A stretch of DNA of 13,145 nt from DASQUK01 sp046723645 (GCA_046723645.1 JBKOUY010000097.1:1-13145), one strand, 5' to 3'; shown: positions 1 to 7,090, counted from the stretch's first letter. Numbers and translations are program-made. Notes: generated by a model from the sequence alone, not told the origin.

Positions 1-152
1 GCCTCGGCCAGGTCGAGCCCGAGGTCCCGCACAGCGGTGCGGGCCGCCGGCCCGGGGGCGTCGTCGGCGGCCACCACGTCGTGGCCGTGCGCCAGCAGCG
101 CCCGGGCGACCGCCGCACCGGTGACACCCAGCCCGACCACCAGCGCCTTCAT
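1..152 (-). CDS. murD: UDP-N-acetylmuramoyl-L-alanine--D-glutamate ligase, N-terminal fragment (cut by window edge)
   Basis: This is the first 50 codons of a gene that runs off the left edge. MurD adds D-glutamate to UDP-MurNAc-L-Ala with ATP in the cytoplasm, the second amino-acid addition in peptidoglycan precursor synthesis. The visible protein begins MKALVVGLGVTGAAVARALL, a Rossmann-like beta-loop-alpha with a GxGxTG loop as in the UDP-binding N-terminal domain of MurD, followed by an acidic strand end (VVAADD). The catalytic domain lies outside the window. The start is ATG at 152-150, with a GAGG Shine-Dalgarno (162-159) six bases upstream. It follows mraY, as expected in a dcw cluster, but across a 193-bp spacer rather than by overlap. 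The identification rests on the N-terminal motif plus position; another nucleotide-binding protein is possible but unlikely. Confidence 0.85.
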   Translation of the reverse strand, partial: MKALVVGLGVTGAAVARALLAHGHDVVAADDAPGPAARTAVRDLGLDLAE

Positions 153-162
153 GTTTCGCCTC

Positions 163-288
163 GCAACCAGAGGTTGCTCGGCGAGACTTGGGCCGCCGCC
201 TTTCGGCGGCGTCGCTCGCCTGTTGCTCGACCGGCGAAGCCGGCCCGAGCAACGGTGGGGGGCTCCGGCAGGAGCCTCTGCCCCCCAC
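163..288. repeat. Cluster of inverted repeats between mraY and murD
   Basis: The 193-bp spacer between the mraY stop and the murD start holds four tandem inverted repeats. Seen directly: arms GCAACC/GGTTGC with a 3-nt loop (163-177); GCCGCC/GGCGGC with a TTTC loop (195-210), extendable outwards by GGCGAG/CTCGCC; GTTGCTCG plus CCGGC against GCCGG plus CGAGCAAC (222-253); and GTGGGG-GGCTCC against GGAGCC-CCCCAC (255-288). The 9-mer at 173-181 is also a perfect complement of 245-253, so the first and third hairpins can be replaced by a long-range pairing. The last hairpin in the minus-strand transcript ends next to the murD Shine-Dalgarno. There is no U-tract, so it is not a classical intrinsic terminator. 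It could be an attenuator, an RNA-processing site or a copy of an interspersed repeat. The remainder (289-345) shows nothing clear. Confidence 0.6.
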
Positions 289-345
289 ACCCCCCGCCGC
301 TCTGCAGCACGGCTGTTGGCGGCGAGGTTCGCCCTGCGCCGGGCA

Positions 346-1380
346 CTAGTCCGGTACCCCGATCGACACGAAGTCGGCGTAGTAGATGCCCAGGGCGACC
401 GCCATGGACATGATGGCCAGGATCCAGAACCGCACGATCACGGTGGTCTCGGGCCATCCCCCGAGCTCGAAGTGGTGATGGACCGGCGCCATGCGCAGCA
501 CGCGGCGCCCGAGGAGCCGGAAGCTGCCGACCTGCACGATCACCGAGAGCGTCTCGAACACGAACAGCGCGCCGACGATGGGGAGTAGCAGCTGCACGTT
601 GAGCGTGAGGGCCAGCACCGCCAGCCCGGCCCCGATGGCGAGCGCCCCGGTGTCCCCCATGAACACCTGTGCCGGCGGCGCGTTCCACCACAGGAAACCG
701 GTGATGCCGCCGGTCATGGCGGCGGCGACGACCGCGAGGTCGAGGGCGTGGTTGATCCCGTAGACCTCCGGGTGACGGAACGCCCAGAACGCCACCACCG
801 TCATGGTCAGGAAGGCGTAGATCGACGACCCCGCGGCCAGGCCGTCGAGCCCGTCGGTGAGGTTGACGGCATTGGTGGTGCCGAGGATCAGCAGCACGGC
901 CAGCACGATCCAGCCCACCTCGCCGAGCTGCCAGCCGGGCTCGGTGGCGCGCGTGAAGCTGAGCGTGGTCTCCACATCGGTCCACCTGACGCACGCGATC
1001 GCGAACCCGACCGCGACGATGAGCAGGCCGCCCATCTTGGCCCGCATCGACAGGCCGAGGTTGCGCTCGTTGCTGACCTTGATCCAGTCGTCGATCGCCC
1101 CGACCACGGCGGCGCCGGCGATGGCCAGCATGACCAGCACGCCGCTCCGGGTGAAGGCCAACCCCCCGCGGATGTGGGCGATCGCGTAGCCGAGCACGGC
1201 GGCGACGACGACGGCGACGCCGCCCATCGTGGGCGTGCCCGCCTTCGGCGTGTGGCCGTCCGGCACGTCGGCGTGGATGGGCTGGCCGACTTGGTGCGCG
1301 CGCAGCCAGTCGATCAGGTAGCGCGTGCCCAGGAGCGACAGCCCCAGGGCGATGCCCCCGGCGAGCAGGAGTGAGATCAC
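346..1380 (-). CDS. mraY: Phospho-N-acetylmuramoyl-pentapeptide-transferase (lipid I synthase)
   Basis: This integral membrane enzyme transfers phospho-MurNAc-pentapeptide from UDP to undecaprenyl phosphate, making lipid I on the inner face of the membrane. The 344-residue product is of normal family length and has about ten hydrophobic segments. Family motifs are present in order: KAGTPTMGG (46-54), the Asp pair of IDDWIK (D97/D98), NAVNLTDGLDGLA (170-182, with D176), FMGDTGAL (240-247, with D243) and the histidine-rich loop MAPVHHHFE (297-305). The start is GTG at 1380, overlapping the murE stop in a GTGA, which implies translational coupling; a purine-rich GGGGGGTGG lies just upstream inside the murE end. 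The stop is TAG at 348-346. The direct overlap with murE leaves no room for murF, which usually sits between them. Confidence 0.97.
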   Translation of the reverse strand: MISLLLAGGIALGLSLLGTRYLIDWLRAHQVGQPIHADVPDGHTPKAGTPTMGGVAVVVAAVLGYAIAHIRGGLAFTRSGVLVMLAIAGAAVVGAIDDWIKVSNERNLGLSMRAKMGGLLIVAVGFAIACVRWTDVETTLSFTRATEPGWQLGEVGWIVLAVLLILGTTNAVNLTDGLDGLAAGSSIYAFLTMTVVAFWAFRHPEVYGINHALDLAVVAAAMTGGITGFLWWNAPPAQVFMGDTGALAIGAGLAVLALTLNVQLLLPIVGALFVFETLSVIVQVGSFRLLGRRVLRMAPVHHHFELGGWPETTVIVRFWILAIMSMAVALGIYYADFVSIGVPD

Positions 1381-2864
1381 CCGCCACCCCCCGGGCCCCG
1401 CGCGGCCACCGCCGCCAGGGCGGCGCGGGCCACCTCACGGTCGTCGAACGGTCGGACCGTGTCGCCGGCCGTCTGGGTGGTCTCGTGGCCCTTCCCGGCG
1501 ATGACGACGACGTCGCCCGGCTGGGCGTCCGCCACGGCCCGCTCGATTGCGTCCCGCCGCTCGGGCTCGACCGCGACGGCGGCGCCCGCACTCGGAGTGA
1601 TCCCGGCCCGGATGTCGTCGATGATCGCCTCCGGGTCCTCGGAACGGGGGTTGTCCGAGGTCAGGATCACGTCGTCGGCCAGCCCGGTGGCGACCTCGCC
1701 CATCAGCGGCCGCTTGGCCGCATCGCGATCGCCGCCGCAGCCGAACACGACCCGCAGCCGCCCGCCTTCGGCCACCAGCTCGCGTGCGGCCAGCAGGGCC
1801 TGCTCGAGAGCGTCGGGCTTGTGCGCGTAGTCGACGAGGACCGTGAAGCGCTGGCCGCCGTCGACCGCCTCGAAGCGGCCGGGCACGGGGGTCGCCGCCG
1901 ACAGGCCCCGCGCGACGACGGCGGGCTCGATTCCCAGCGCCTCGGCGGCGGCCGCCGCAGCCAGGGCGTTGGTGACGTTGAACCGGCCCGCCAGCGCCAG
2001 CTCAACGGGCTCGCCCCGCCAGGAGAACGACGCGCCGGCCGGCGACAGGGTCAGGTCCTCCGCGTCGCCCAGCGAATAGGCGGTCGCAGTCACCCCCGAG
2101 CGGGGGCCGTCGAGGCGGGCGAGCAGCTCCCGGCCCCGCGGGTCGTCCGAGCAGATGACCGCCCGATCGGTGAACGCGGGCGTGAACAGGGTGGCCTTGG
2201 CTTCGAAGTACTCGTCCATCGTGTGGTGGAAGTCGAGATGATCCTGCGACAAGTTGGTGAACACTGCGACGGCGAAGCGGGTGCCGTCGACCCGGTGCAG
2301 CGCCAAGCCGTGTGACGACACCTCCATTGCCACGGCTCCCCGGCCTGCCACCGGTCCCCGGTCGACCCCAGCTCCCGAGCTCCCCCGATCCCGCTCGGCC
2401 GCCAGCAGGGCTTGCAGGTCGGTGGCCTCGGGTGTCGTCCGGGCACCCGACAGCGTGCCAATGATCGCGCACGACGCGTGGCCTGATGCTCGCAGCACCG
2501 GGCAGAGCAGGTGCGTCACCGTGGTCTTGCCCGACGTCCCGGTCACGCCCACCACGACGAGGTCGTGCGAGGGGTTGCCCCAGAAGGCGGCGGCCAGGGG
2601 GCCCATCGCCCGGCGGACGTCGGGCACCACGACCTGCGGCACCGCCACCGGCAGCACGTGGTCCACCACCAGCGCGGCGGCACCCGCGGCCATGGCGGGC
2701 GCGGCCAGGTCGTGGCCGTCGGCCCGTGAGCCGCGGACGCAGCAGAACAGCGCACCGGGGATCACGGCGCGCGTGTCGTGGACGACGGCGCGCAGGTCGG
2801 GGTCGCCGTCGGCGCCCCCGCGCTGCGCGGCGGGGTAGGCGGCGATCAGTTGCCCGAGCAGCAC
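1377..2864 (-). CDS. murE: UDP-N-acetylmuramoyl-tripeptide synthetase (meso-diaminopimelate-adding)
   Basis: MurE adds the third residue of the stem peptide to UDP-MurNAc-L-Ala-D-Glu in the cytoplasm using ATP. All three Mur ligase domains are present in 495 residues: the N-terminal UDP-binding part (HDTRAVIPGALF near 29-40), the P-loop GTSGKTT (109-115), the conserved Lys of EAKATLF (K223, carbamylated in characterised homologues) and the C-terminal domain. The signature DNPR (404-407) marks specificity for meso-diaminopimelate rather than lysine, so the wall is probably A1gamma type. A Gly/Arg-rich insert at about 160-176 precedes AMEVSSHG and is longer than I expect there. The start is GTG at 2864; no Shine-Dalgarno is visible (ACTACCCCC precedes it), and an 81-bp gap separates it from ftsI. 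There is no fused MurF domain: the protein ends soon after the MurE C-terminal domain and overlaps mraY. Confidence 0.97.
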   Translation of the reverse strand: MLLGQLIAAYPAAQRGGADGDPDLRAVVHDTRAVIPGALFCCVRGSRADGHDLAAPAMAAGAAALVVDHVLPVAVPQVVVPDVRRAMGPLAAAFWGNPSHDLVVVGVTGTSGKTTVTHLLCPVLRASGHASCAIIGTLSGARTTPEATDLQALLAAERDRGSSGAGVDRGPVAGRGAVAMEVSSHGLALHRVDGTRFAVAVFTNLSQDHLDFHHTMDEYFEAKATLFTPAFTDRAVICSDDPRGRELLARLDGPRSGVTATAYSLGDAEDLTLSPAGASFSWRGEPVELALAGRFNVTNALAAAAAAEALGIEPAVVARGLSAATPVPGRFEAVDGGQRFTVLVDYAHKPDALEQALLAARELVAEGGRLRVVFGCGGDRDAAKRPLMGEVATGLADDVILTSDNPRSEDPEAIIDDIRAGITPSAGAAVAVEPERRDAIERAVADAQPGDVVVIAGKGHETTQTAGDTVRPFDDREVARAALAAVAARGPGGGG

Positions 2865-2875
2865 GGGGGTAGTGC

Positions 2876-2941
2876 CTAGTCGCCGAGTGGGGTGGCCCGC
2901 AGCACAGCGCTGGTCACCGCCGGGCGAGCGCGACGAGCCAT
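2876..2941 (-). other. Possible 21-codon ORF between ftsI and murE
   Basis: The 81-bp gap between ftsI and murE holds an ATG (2941-2939) four bases after the ftsI stop, then 21 codons (MARRARPAV...LGD) ending at TAG 2878-2876, eleven bases before the murE GTG. The product would be small and basic at its N-terminus. No clear Shine-Dalgarno precedes either this ORF or murE. One inference is that ribosomes leaving ftsI translate it and reinitiate at murE, which would explain the missing murE site. It is short enough to be chance in high-GC DNA. Confidence 0.25.
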
Positions 2942-2945
2942 GCGA

Positions 2946-5036
2946 CTACCGGCCGCGGGTGGGAACGGAGGTGGTGCTCGCGGCGGGTTGCTGCCCTCCG
3001 GGCGCCGCCGCACCCGGGACCGTCGTGGTCGTCGTGTTTGCGGGCACGGTCGTCGTCATGGTCGTGGTGGTCGGCGCGGTCGTCGTGGTCGTGGGCTCGG
3101 CCACGGGCGCGGCCCGGACCTTCGACTCCTCCGGGGTCGGCTGCGTCCCGGCGGCGCCGGCGCTCGCCGGCGGCGGGATCCGCATGGTCCGCAGCGCCTG
3201 GCGCCCGATCCTGGCGAACGCAGGCGCGGCCACGTCCGCCGCGTAGGGCGACGTGGTCGGCTCGTCGATGACGACGATGATCGACACCCGGGGATTGCCG
3301 GCGGGGATGAACCCGGCGAACGTCGAGACGTAGTGGTACTTGCCCCGGGCATCCCGGTAGCCGCCACCCGGCTGGGGCTTGCGGGCGGTGCCCGTCTTGC
3401 CGGCGGCGTCGTAGCCCTCGATGGCCGCTGCCTCACCGGTCCCGGAGGTCACGGCCTGGGCGAGCATCTCCCGGACATAGGCAGCCGTGGTCGGCGACAC
3501 CACCCGGCGTCCCTCGCCGGGCGGCGCCGGGTGGCGCTCGCCGTCGGCATCGAACGTGGCCTTCAGCAGCGTCGGCGGCACGGCGACGCCGTCGTTGGCG
3601 ATCGTGTTGTAGGCGATGAGCATCTGCATGGCGGTGACGGAGATCCCCTGGCCGATCGGGACCGACCCGATCGAGGTGCCCGACCAGTTGTCGCGGTCGA
3701 GCAGGATCCCCGGCTCCTCGTGGGGCAACCCGAGGTTGGTGACCTGCCCGAACCCGAACCGACGAAGGTAGTCGTCCAGGCGCTCCATCCCCACCCTCTG
3801 GGCGATCTCGATCGTCCCGATGTTCGACGACTGCGCCAGGACCTGGCTGGCGGTCATCGAGGACGGGTGCGAGTGGGCGTCGGTGTACACGTGATCCGCG
3901 ACCCGCAGCGTGTCGGGTACCTGCAGCACCGTGTCCGGCGCCACCAGCTCCTCCTCGAGGCCGGCAGACATGGTGATGACCTTGTTGACCGATCCCGGCT
4001 CGAAGTTCTGCGTCACCGCCAGGTTGTTGCCGGTGTTGGTGACGGCGTGCGTCCGTGGGTCGGCCTCCACGTTCGCCATGGCGAGCACCTCACCCGTGCG
4101 GGGGTCCATCACGGCGGCCCAGCCCGCCCGGGCACCGACGGCCCGCACCTGGTCGGCGATGATGCCCTCGGTGGCGTACTGCAGGCTGCGGTCGATCGTG
4201 AGCACGATGTCGTCACCGGGCTCGGCGGGGTCGATGAGGTGGCGCCCCCCGGGAATGGTGCGGCCGTCGAGGTCCCGCTCGACCATGTACTCGCCAGGAT
4301 CGCCGGACAGCTCGTCGTCGTAGCGCAGCTCGAGCCCCGACACGCCGACGTTGTCGAGGTCGACGCTGCCGAGCAGCGCGCGGGCCATGTCACCCGCCGG
4401 CAGCAGCCTCGCCGACTCGTCGAAGACGAGCACGCCGGGGATGTCGAGGCGCTTCACCCGCTTCGCCACCTCGTCGTCGACCTGCCGCGCCAGGTAGACG
4501 AAGTGGGTGTCGGAGGCGAGCTTGGTCGCCACCTCCTTCGCCGGGAGCCCCAGGGCCCGCGCCAGGCGCCGCGCCACGACCGCCGGATCGCCGATCACGC
4601 TCGGGTCGGCGCCCACGCTCTTGGTTGGCGTCGACAGTGCCAGGTCCTTGCCGTTGCGATCGAAGATCGTGCCCCGCGCCGCCGGCAGCGCGATGGGCTC
4701 GGTCCGCTGGTCCTCGCCGTAGGCGACGTACTGCCGGGCGCCGATGGTCTGGACGTAGCCGAGGCGCAGCACCACGACTCCGAACAGGAGCCCGAGCACG
4801 AGCAGGAGGATCAGCGAGCGGTAGCGGGGATTGCCGGGCCGGAGCAGGCGAGGCCCGCGGCTGGCTCGCCTCCCCCGACCCGGAGGTGGGATCCGCGCCT
4901 GCGGCCCGTATGGCCGTGGCAGCGGACGATCTGTCTCGTCCCGGCTGTGGCTCGGTCGCGCCCGATCCGTCGTCCTTGGGCGGTCATATTCCGCATGGCT
5001 GCGACCTGGACGCGTGTCGGTACCACTCGGGCTCAC
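2946..5036 (-). CDS. ftsI: Septal peptidoglycan transpeptidase (class B penicillin-binding protein, FtsI/PBP3)
   Basis: This is the essential D,D-transpeptidase that cross-links septal peptidoglycan together with FtsW. The 696-residue protein has a long basic, proline/arginine-rich cytoplasmic tail (1-72), one membrane anchor (about 73-92), a PBP dimerisation domain beginning near PAARGTIFDRNG (118-129), and a transpeptidase domain with all three active-site motifs: SVNK (349-352, catalytic Ser349), SSN (403-405) and KTGT (547-550). After the catalytic domain (about residue 615) comes a low-complexity tail in which 17 of residues 649-672 are Thr. No PASTA repeats are present. The start is GTG at 5036, overlapping the ftsL stop as GTGA; the stop is TAG at 2948-2946. 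The order ftsL-ftsI-murE fits FtsI rather than an elongation-specific PBP. The N-terminal tail is a plausible contact surface for cytoplasmic division proteins (inference). Confidence 0.96.
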   Translation of the reverse strand: MSPSGTDTRPGRSHAEYDRPRTTDRARPSHSRDETDRPLPRPYGPQARIPPPGRGRRASRGPRLLRPGNPRYRSLILLLVLGLLFGVVVLRLGYVQTIGARQYVAYGEDQRTEPIALPAARGTIFDRNGKDLALSTPTKSVGADPSVIGDPAVVARRLARALGLPAKEVATKLASDTHFVYLARQVDDEVAKRVKRLDIPGVLVFDESARLLPAGDMARALLGSVDLDNVGVSGLELRYDDELSGDPGEYMVERDLDGRTIPGGRHLIDPAEPGDDIVLTIDRSLQYATEGIIADQVRAVGARAGWAAVMDPRTGEVLAMANVEADPRTHAVTNTGNNLAVTQNFEPGSVNKVITMSAGLEEELVAPDTVLQVPDTLRVADHVYTDAHSHPSSMTASQVLAQSSNIGTIEIAQRVGMERLDDYLRRFGFGQVTNLGLPHEEPGILLDRDNWSGTSIGSVPIGQGISVTAMQMLIAYNTIANDGVAVPPTLLKATFDADGERHPAPPGEGRRVVSPTTAAYVREMLAQAVTSGTGEAAAIEGYDAAGKTGTARKPQPGGGYRDARGKYHYVSTFAGFIPAGNPRVSIIVVIDEPTTSPYAADVAAPAFARIGRQALRTMRIPPPASAGAAGTQPTPEESKVRAAPVAEPTTTTTAPTTTTMTTTVPANTTTTTVPGAAAPGGQQPAASTTSVPTRGR
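3021..3092 (-). repeat. Threonine-codon low-complexity tract in the 3' part of ftsI
   Basis: This stretch encodes FtsI residues 649-672, runs of three to five Thr separated by AP, M, VPAN and similar spacers (17 Thr in 24 residues). It is built from ACN codons and reads as GTN-rich DNA on the plus strand. It lies outside the transpeptidase domain, on the extracytoplasmic side. Such Thr/Pro tails are typically unfolded and can vary in length by slippage; whether this one does cannot be seen from one sequence. Confidence 0.85.
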
Positions 5037-5530
5037 CCCGTCGGCTCCAGGTAGGGCTTGACCCGGGCGGCGCTGGTGTCCGGCGACTCCGGCGGCGGGT
5101 CGCCGGGCAGGTCGTCGTCGGGGGCCGGCTCATCCGGCGAGAGCCAGACCGGATCCCCGCCGGGGACCATGCCCAGCTGCTCGGTGGCCTCGCTCAGGAT
5201 GCGCTGCGGCGCCTCCAGCTCGGCGACGTCGCGTCGCAGCTCCTCGTAGCGCGCCTGCTCCGCGGCCACCTGCTGATCGAGGTCGTCGACCCTGGCCTGT
5301 CCCCCGATGAGCAGCGCGTGGCTCACGGCCACGCAGAACAGGGCCGCGAACAGCAGCACGGTCAGGATCACGCCCGTGCGCGGGCTGAGCCTGAGCGCCG
5401 GCCGGGCGCGCCGGTCGCGGGGAACGACCCGCAGGTGCCGGTCGCCCCGTCCGCCGCGGTCGCCGCGATCGCGGCCCGGGAGCGGTCCGGTTCGGCCGTT
5501 CGGGAGCTGAACGACACGGGCGGTCGCCAT
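5033..5530 (-). CDS. ftsL: FtsL-like cell division membrane protein (septum formation initiator type)
   Basis: The 165-residue bitopic protein has a basic, Arg/Gly-rich cytoplasmic region (1-50), one transmembrane helix (about 52-75, VILTVLLFAALFCVAV), an extracytoplasmic coiled coil with Gln/Glu/Leu heptads (about 80-117), a short conserved-looking LGMVPGGDPVWL segment (119-130) and an acidic, proline-rich end. This layout, and its place between rsmH and ftsI, match FtsL, which with FtsB and FtsQ activates FtsW-FtsI at the septum. Sequence conservation is low in this family, so position carries much of the call; FtsB (DivIC) is the alternative. The frame stays open to 5626, but the ATG at 5530-5528 is chosen because a strong AGGAGG (5543-5538) lies seven bases upstream and the ATG overlaps the rsmH stop (TGATG). 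It overlaps ftsI by four bases. Confidence 0.85.
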   Translation of the reverse strand: MATARVVQLPNGRTGPLPGRDRGDRGGRGDRHLRVVPRDRRARPALRLSPRTGVILTVLLFAALFCVAVSHALLIGGQARVDDLDQQVAAEQARYEELRRDVAELEAPQRILSEATEQLGMVPGGDPVWLSPDEPAPDDDLPGDPPPESPDTSAARVKPYLEPTG

Positions 5531-6501
5531 CACGCCACCTCCTGGAGCCCGAGCTTCTCGGCAGCCCGTAGCCGGGCGGCCTCCGCCCGGGGGTTGGCCT
5601 CGACCTCGTGGCCGGGCGGTCGCCACGCTCCCCGGCGCAGGAGCCTCACCGTGGGGCGGACGTGGGGCGGCGTCGGCAGGTGCGAGGGCCCGGTCCAGCC
5701 GCCGGTGGCCGCCCGCCGGAAGCGCTCCTTGACGATGCGGTCCTCACCCGAGTGGTACGCCAGGGCCACGCAGCGGCCGCCCGGGACCAGCAGGTCGATG
5801 GCGTCGTCGAGGCTGGCCGGCAGGATCGCCAGCTCGTCGTTGACCGCGATGCGGATGGCCTGGAACGTCCGGCGGGCCGGGTGCCCACCGCGGCGACGCG
5901 CCGGCGCCGGCACCGCGTCTCGCACCACGTTGGCCAGCTGCTCGGTGGACGTGATCGGGCGCGCCGCCACGATGGCGGCCGCGATCCGGCGCGCGTAGCG
6001 CTCGTCGCCGTAGGCGTGCAGCAGGCGGGCCAACTCCGACTCCGCGGCGCCGTTGACGAGGTCGGCCGCGCTCACGGGGCGATTCGGATCCATGCGCATG
6101 TCCAGCGGGCCCGGCGCCCGGTAGCTGAAGCCCCGCTCCGGCCGGTCGAACTGCGGCGAGCTGACGCCCAGGTCGAACAGCGCCCCGCTCGCGGACCCGT
6201 GGCCGAGCTCGCCGAGCACCGCCCGGAGCTCGTCGAATCGGCGGTGCCGCACCGTCGCGCGCTGGCCGAAGCGCTGCAGGCGCTCGGTGGCGGCGTCGAT
6301 GGCCTCGGGGTCCTGGTCGAGGCCGACGACCGAGAGGTGGGGGTGCGCGTCGAGCAACGCCTCGGCGTGGCCGCCGCCGCCCACGGTGGCGTCGACGACG
6401 ACCCCCGCGGGAACGGGGGCGAACAGCTCGACCACCAGGTCCACGAGGACGGGACGGTGCTCGAACCCACCGCCCGGCGGTGCCGCCCCGCTCGCGCTCA
6501 C
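5530..6501 (-). CDS. rsmH: 16S rRNA (cytosine(1402)-N4)-methyltransferase
   Basis: RsmH (formerly MraW) methylates N4 of C1402 in the decoding centre of 16S rRNA using S-adenosylmethionine. From the chosen start it is 323 residues, the normal family length. Motifs in order: FEHRPVLVDLVVELF (13-27), the SAM loop VDATVGGGGHAEALL (36-50), LDQDP (61-65), ALFDLGVSSPQFD (107-119), ERGFSYR (122-128) and PLDMRMDP (132-139), with the usual AYHSGEDRIVK and NPRAEAARLRAAEK segments near the C-terminus. The start is GTG at 6501-6499, with GGGGA (6511-6507) five bases upstream. The frame stays open to 6660, but that extension is a Pro/Arg-rich translation with no family similarity. The stop TGA shares a base with the ftsL ATG. 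The 163 bp to mraZ contain no gene. Confidence 0.95.
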   Translation of the reverse strand: MSASGAAPPGGGFEHRPVLVDLVVELFAPVPAGVVVDATVGGGGHAEALLDAHPHLSVVGLDQDPEAIDAATERLQRFGQRATVRHRRFDELRAVLGELGHGSASGALFDLGVSSPQFDRPERGFSYRAPGPLDMRMDPNRPVSAADLVNGAAESELARLLHAYGDERYARRIAAAIVAARPITSTEQLANVVRDAVPAPARRRGGHPARRTFQAIRIAVNDELAILPASLDDAIDLLVPGGRCVALAYHSGEDRIVKERFRRAATGGWTGPSHLPTPPHVRPTVRLLRRGAWRPPGHEVEANPRAEAARLRAAEKLGLQEVA

Positions 6502-6664
6502 TGCGATCCCCGTTCGACGGCGCTCGCCGGGATGTCTCCCCGGGACGGGCTCGATGGGAAGCGGGCGGAGAAGGGGCCTTCCACCGCGCCGGCCGGGGAC
6601 CGGTCGGCGGGCGGGGCGGCACCTGGGGAAGTGGCGGCGCGGGCGGGGTGGCGGGTGCACCGGG
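6502..6664 (-). other. C-rich untranslated spacer between mraZ and rsmH
   Basis: No gene is supported in this 163-bp gap. On the transcribed (minus) sense, roughly the first 65 bases after the mraZ stop are strongly C-rich and G-poor (runs such as CACCCGCCACCCCGCCCG), followed by a more balanced stretch with a short GAAGG/CCTTC repeat and the rsmH Shine-Dalgarno. The C-over-G bias resembles a Rho loading region, which could reduce transcription into rsmH when mraZ is not translated; this is inference. Confidence 0.3.
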
Positions 6665-7090
6665 TCACAGCCTGAGATCCCGCGCCGCTTGGCGAAGGGC
6701 CGTGTCCGGCCCCTCGGGGATGGAGTCCATGCGCTGGTCCCAGCGGCCCCGCGCCCACACCGCGATGCGCTGGCGGGCGCCGACGACCATCACGGGGCCG
6801 TCGAGCTCGGCGAAGCTTCGGAGCGAGCGGGGCACGACGATGCGGCCCTGGGCGTCCGGCTGGACCTCGAAGGTGGCGGCAGAGAAGGCGTCGTAGGCCT
6901 CCTCGGAGACGATGCCCAGGCCGATGCCGTCCTCCCACCGCTGGATGACGGCGCCGAACCCGTCGGCCGGCCACAGCCCGAGGTAGCCGTCGAGCGGCCC
7001 GAGGTAGGCCCCGTCGGCGAGCCTCCCGCGGTAGGTCGAGGGGAGGACGAGCCGGTTCTTGTCGTCGACCGAGTGCTCGTAGGAGCCCAT
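6665..7090 (-). CDS. mraZ: Division/cell wall cluster transcriptional repressor MraZ
   Basis: MraZ is a ring-forming DNA-binding protein with two SpoVT/AbrB-like halves that represses its own dcw operon in characterised bacteria. The ATG at 7090 gives 141 residues, the usual length. The first half begins MGSYEHSVDDKNRLVLPSTY, close to the family pattern GxYxHxLDxKGRLxLP; the second half carries the matching DAQGRIVVPRSLRSFAEL. The C-terminus is short. The exact start is uncertain. The family normally starts M-F-x-G, and here the conserved Phe lies immediately upstream of this ATG (codons TGG TTC ATG). No good Shine-Dalgarno precedes the ATG. The only upstream in-frame start inside the likely transcript is GTG at 7180, eight bases after a good -10 box. 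A leaderless product 30 residues longer is therefore plausible. Phased GTGGRAG boxes upstream suggest autorepression. Confidence 0.95.
   Translation of the reverse strand: MGSYEHSVDDKNRLVLPSTYRGRLADGAYLGPLDGYLGLWPADGFGAVIQRWEDGIGLGIVSEEAYDAFSAATFEVQPDAQGRIVVPRSLRSFAELDGPVMVVGARQRIAVWARGRWDQRMDSIPEGPDTALRQAARDLRL

Noticed and set aside
255..290. Rho-independent terminator after mraY
   Set aside because: The stem is strong, but it lacks a U-tract on the transcribed strand and murD lies directly downstream, so it was described only as part of a structured spacer.
149..1591. A 480-codon minus-strand frame across mraY and the murE end
   Set aside because: It is a different frame of mraY with runs of Arg and no domain; mraY itself is certain.
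3021..3092. The GTN-rich tract as a CRISPR-like or tandem DNA repeat
   Set aside because: There are no fixed-length repeats or spacers; it is codon repetition for threonine in ftsI.
2892..5054. A 720-codon open frame on the plus strand across ftsI
   Set aside because: It is the antisense of ftsI, whose motifs are unmistakable. Its translation is Arg/Gly/His-rich with no recognisable domain, the usual high-GC shadow.
5531..5626. Longer FtsL start at 5626, overlapping rsmH
   Set aside because: A strong AGGAGG and the TGATG junction support the ATG at 5530; the extension is the out-of-frame reading of the conserved RsmH C-terminus.
6502..6660. N-terminal extension of RsmH by 53 codons
   Set aside because: The extension is Pro/Arg-rich with no family similarity. 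GTG at 6501 with GGGGA upstream gives the normal RsmH length.
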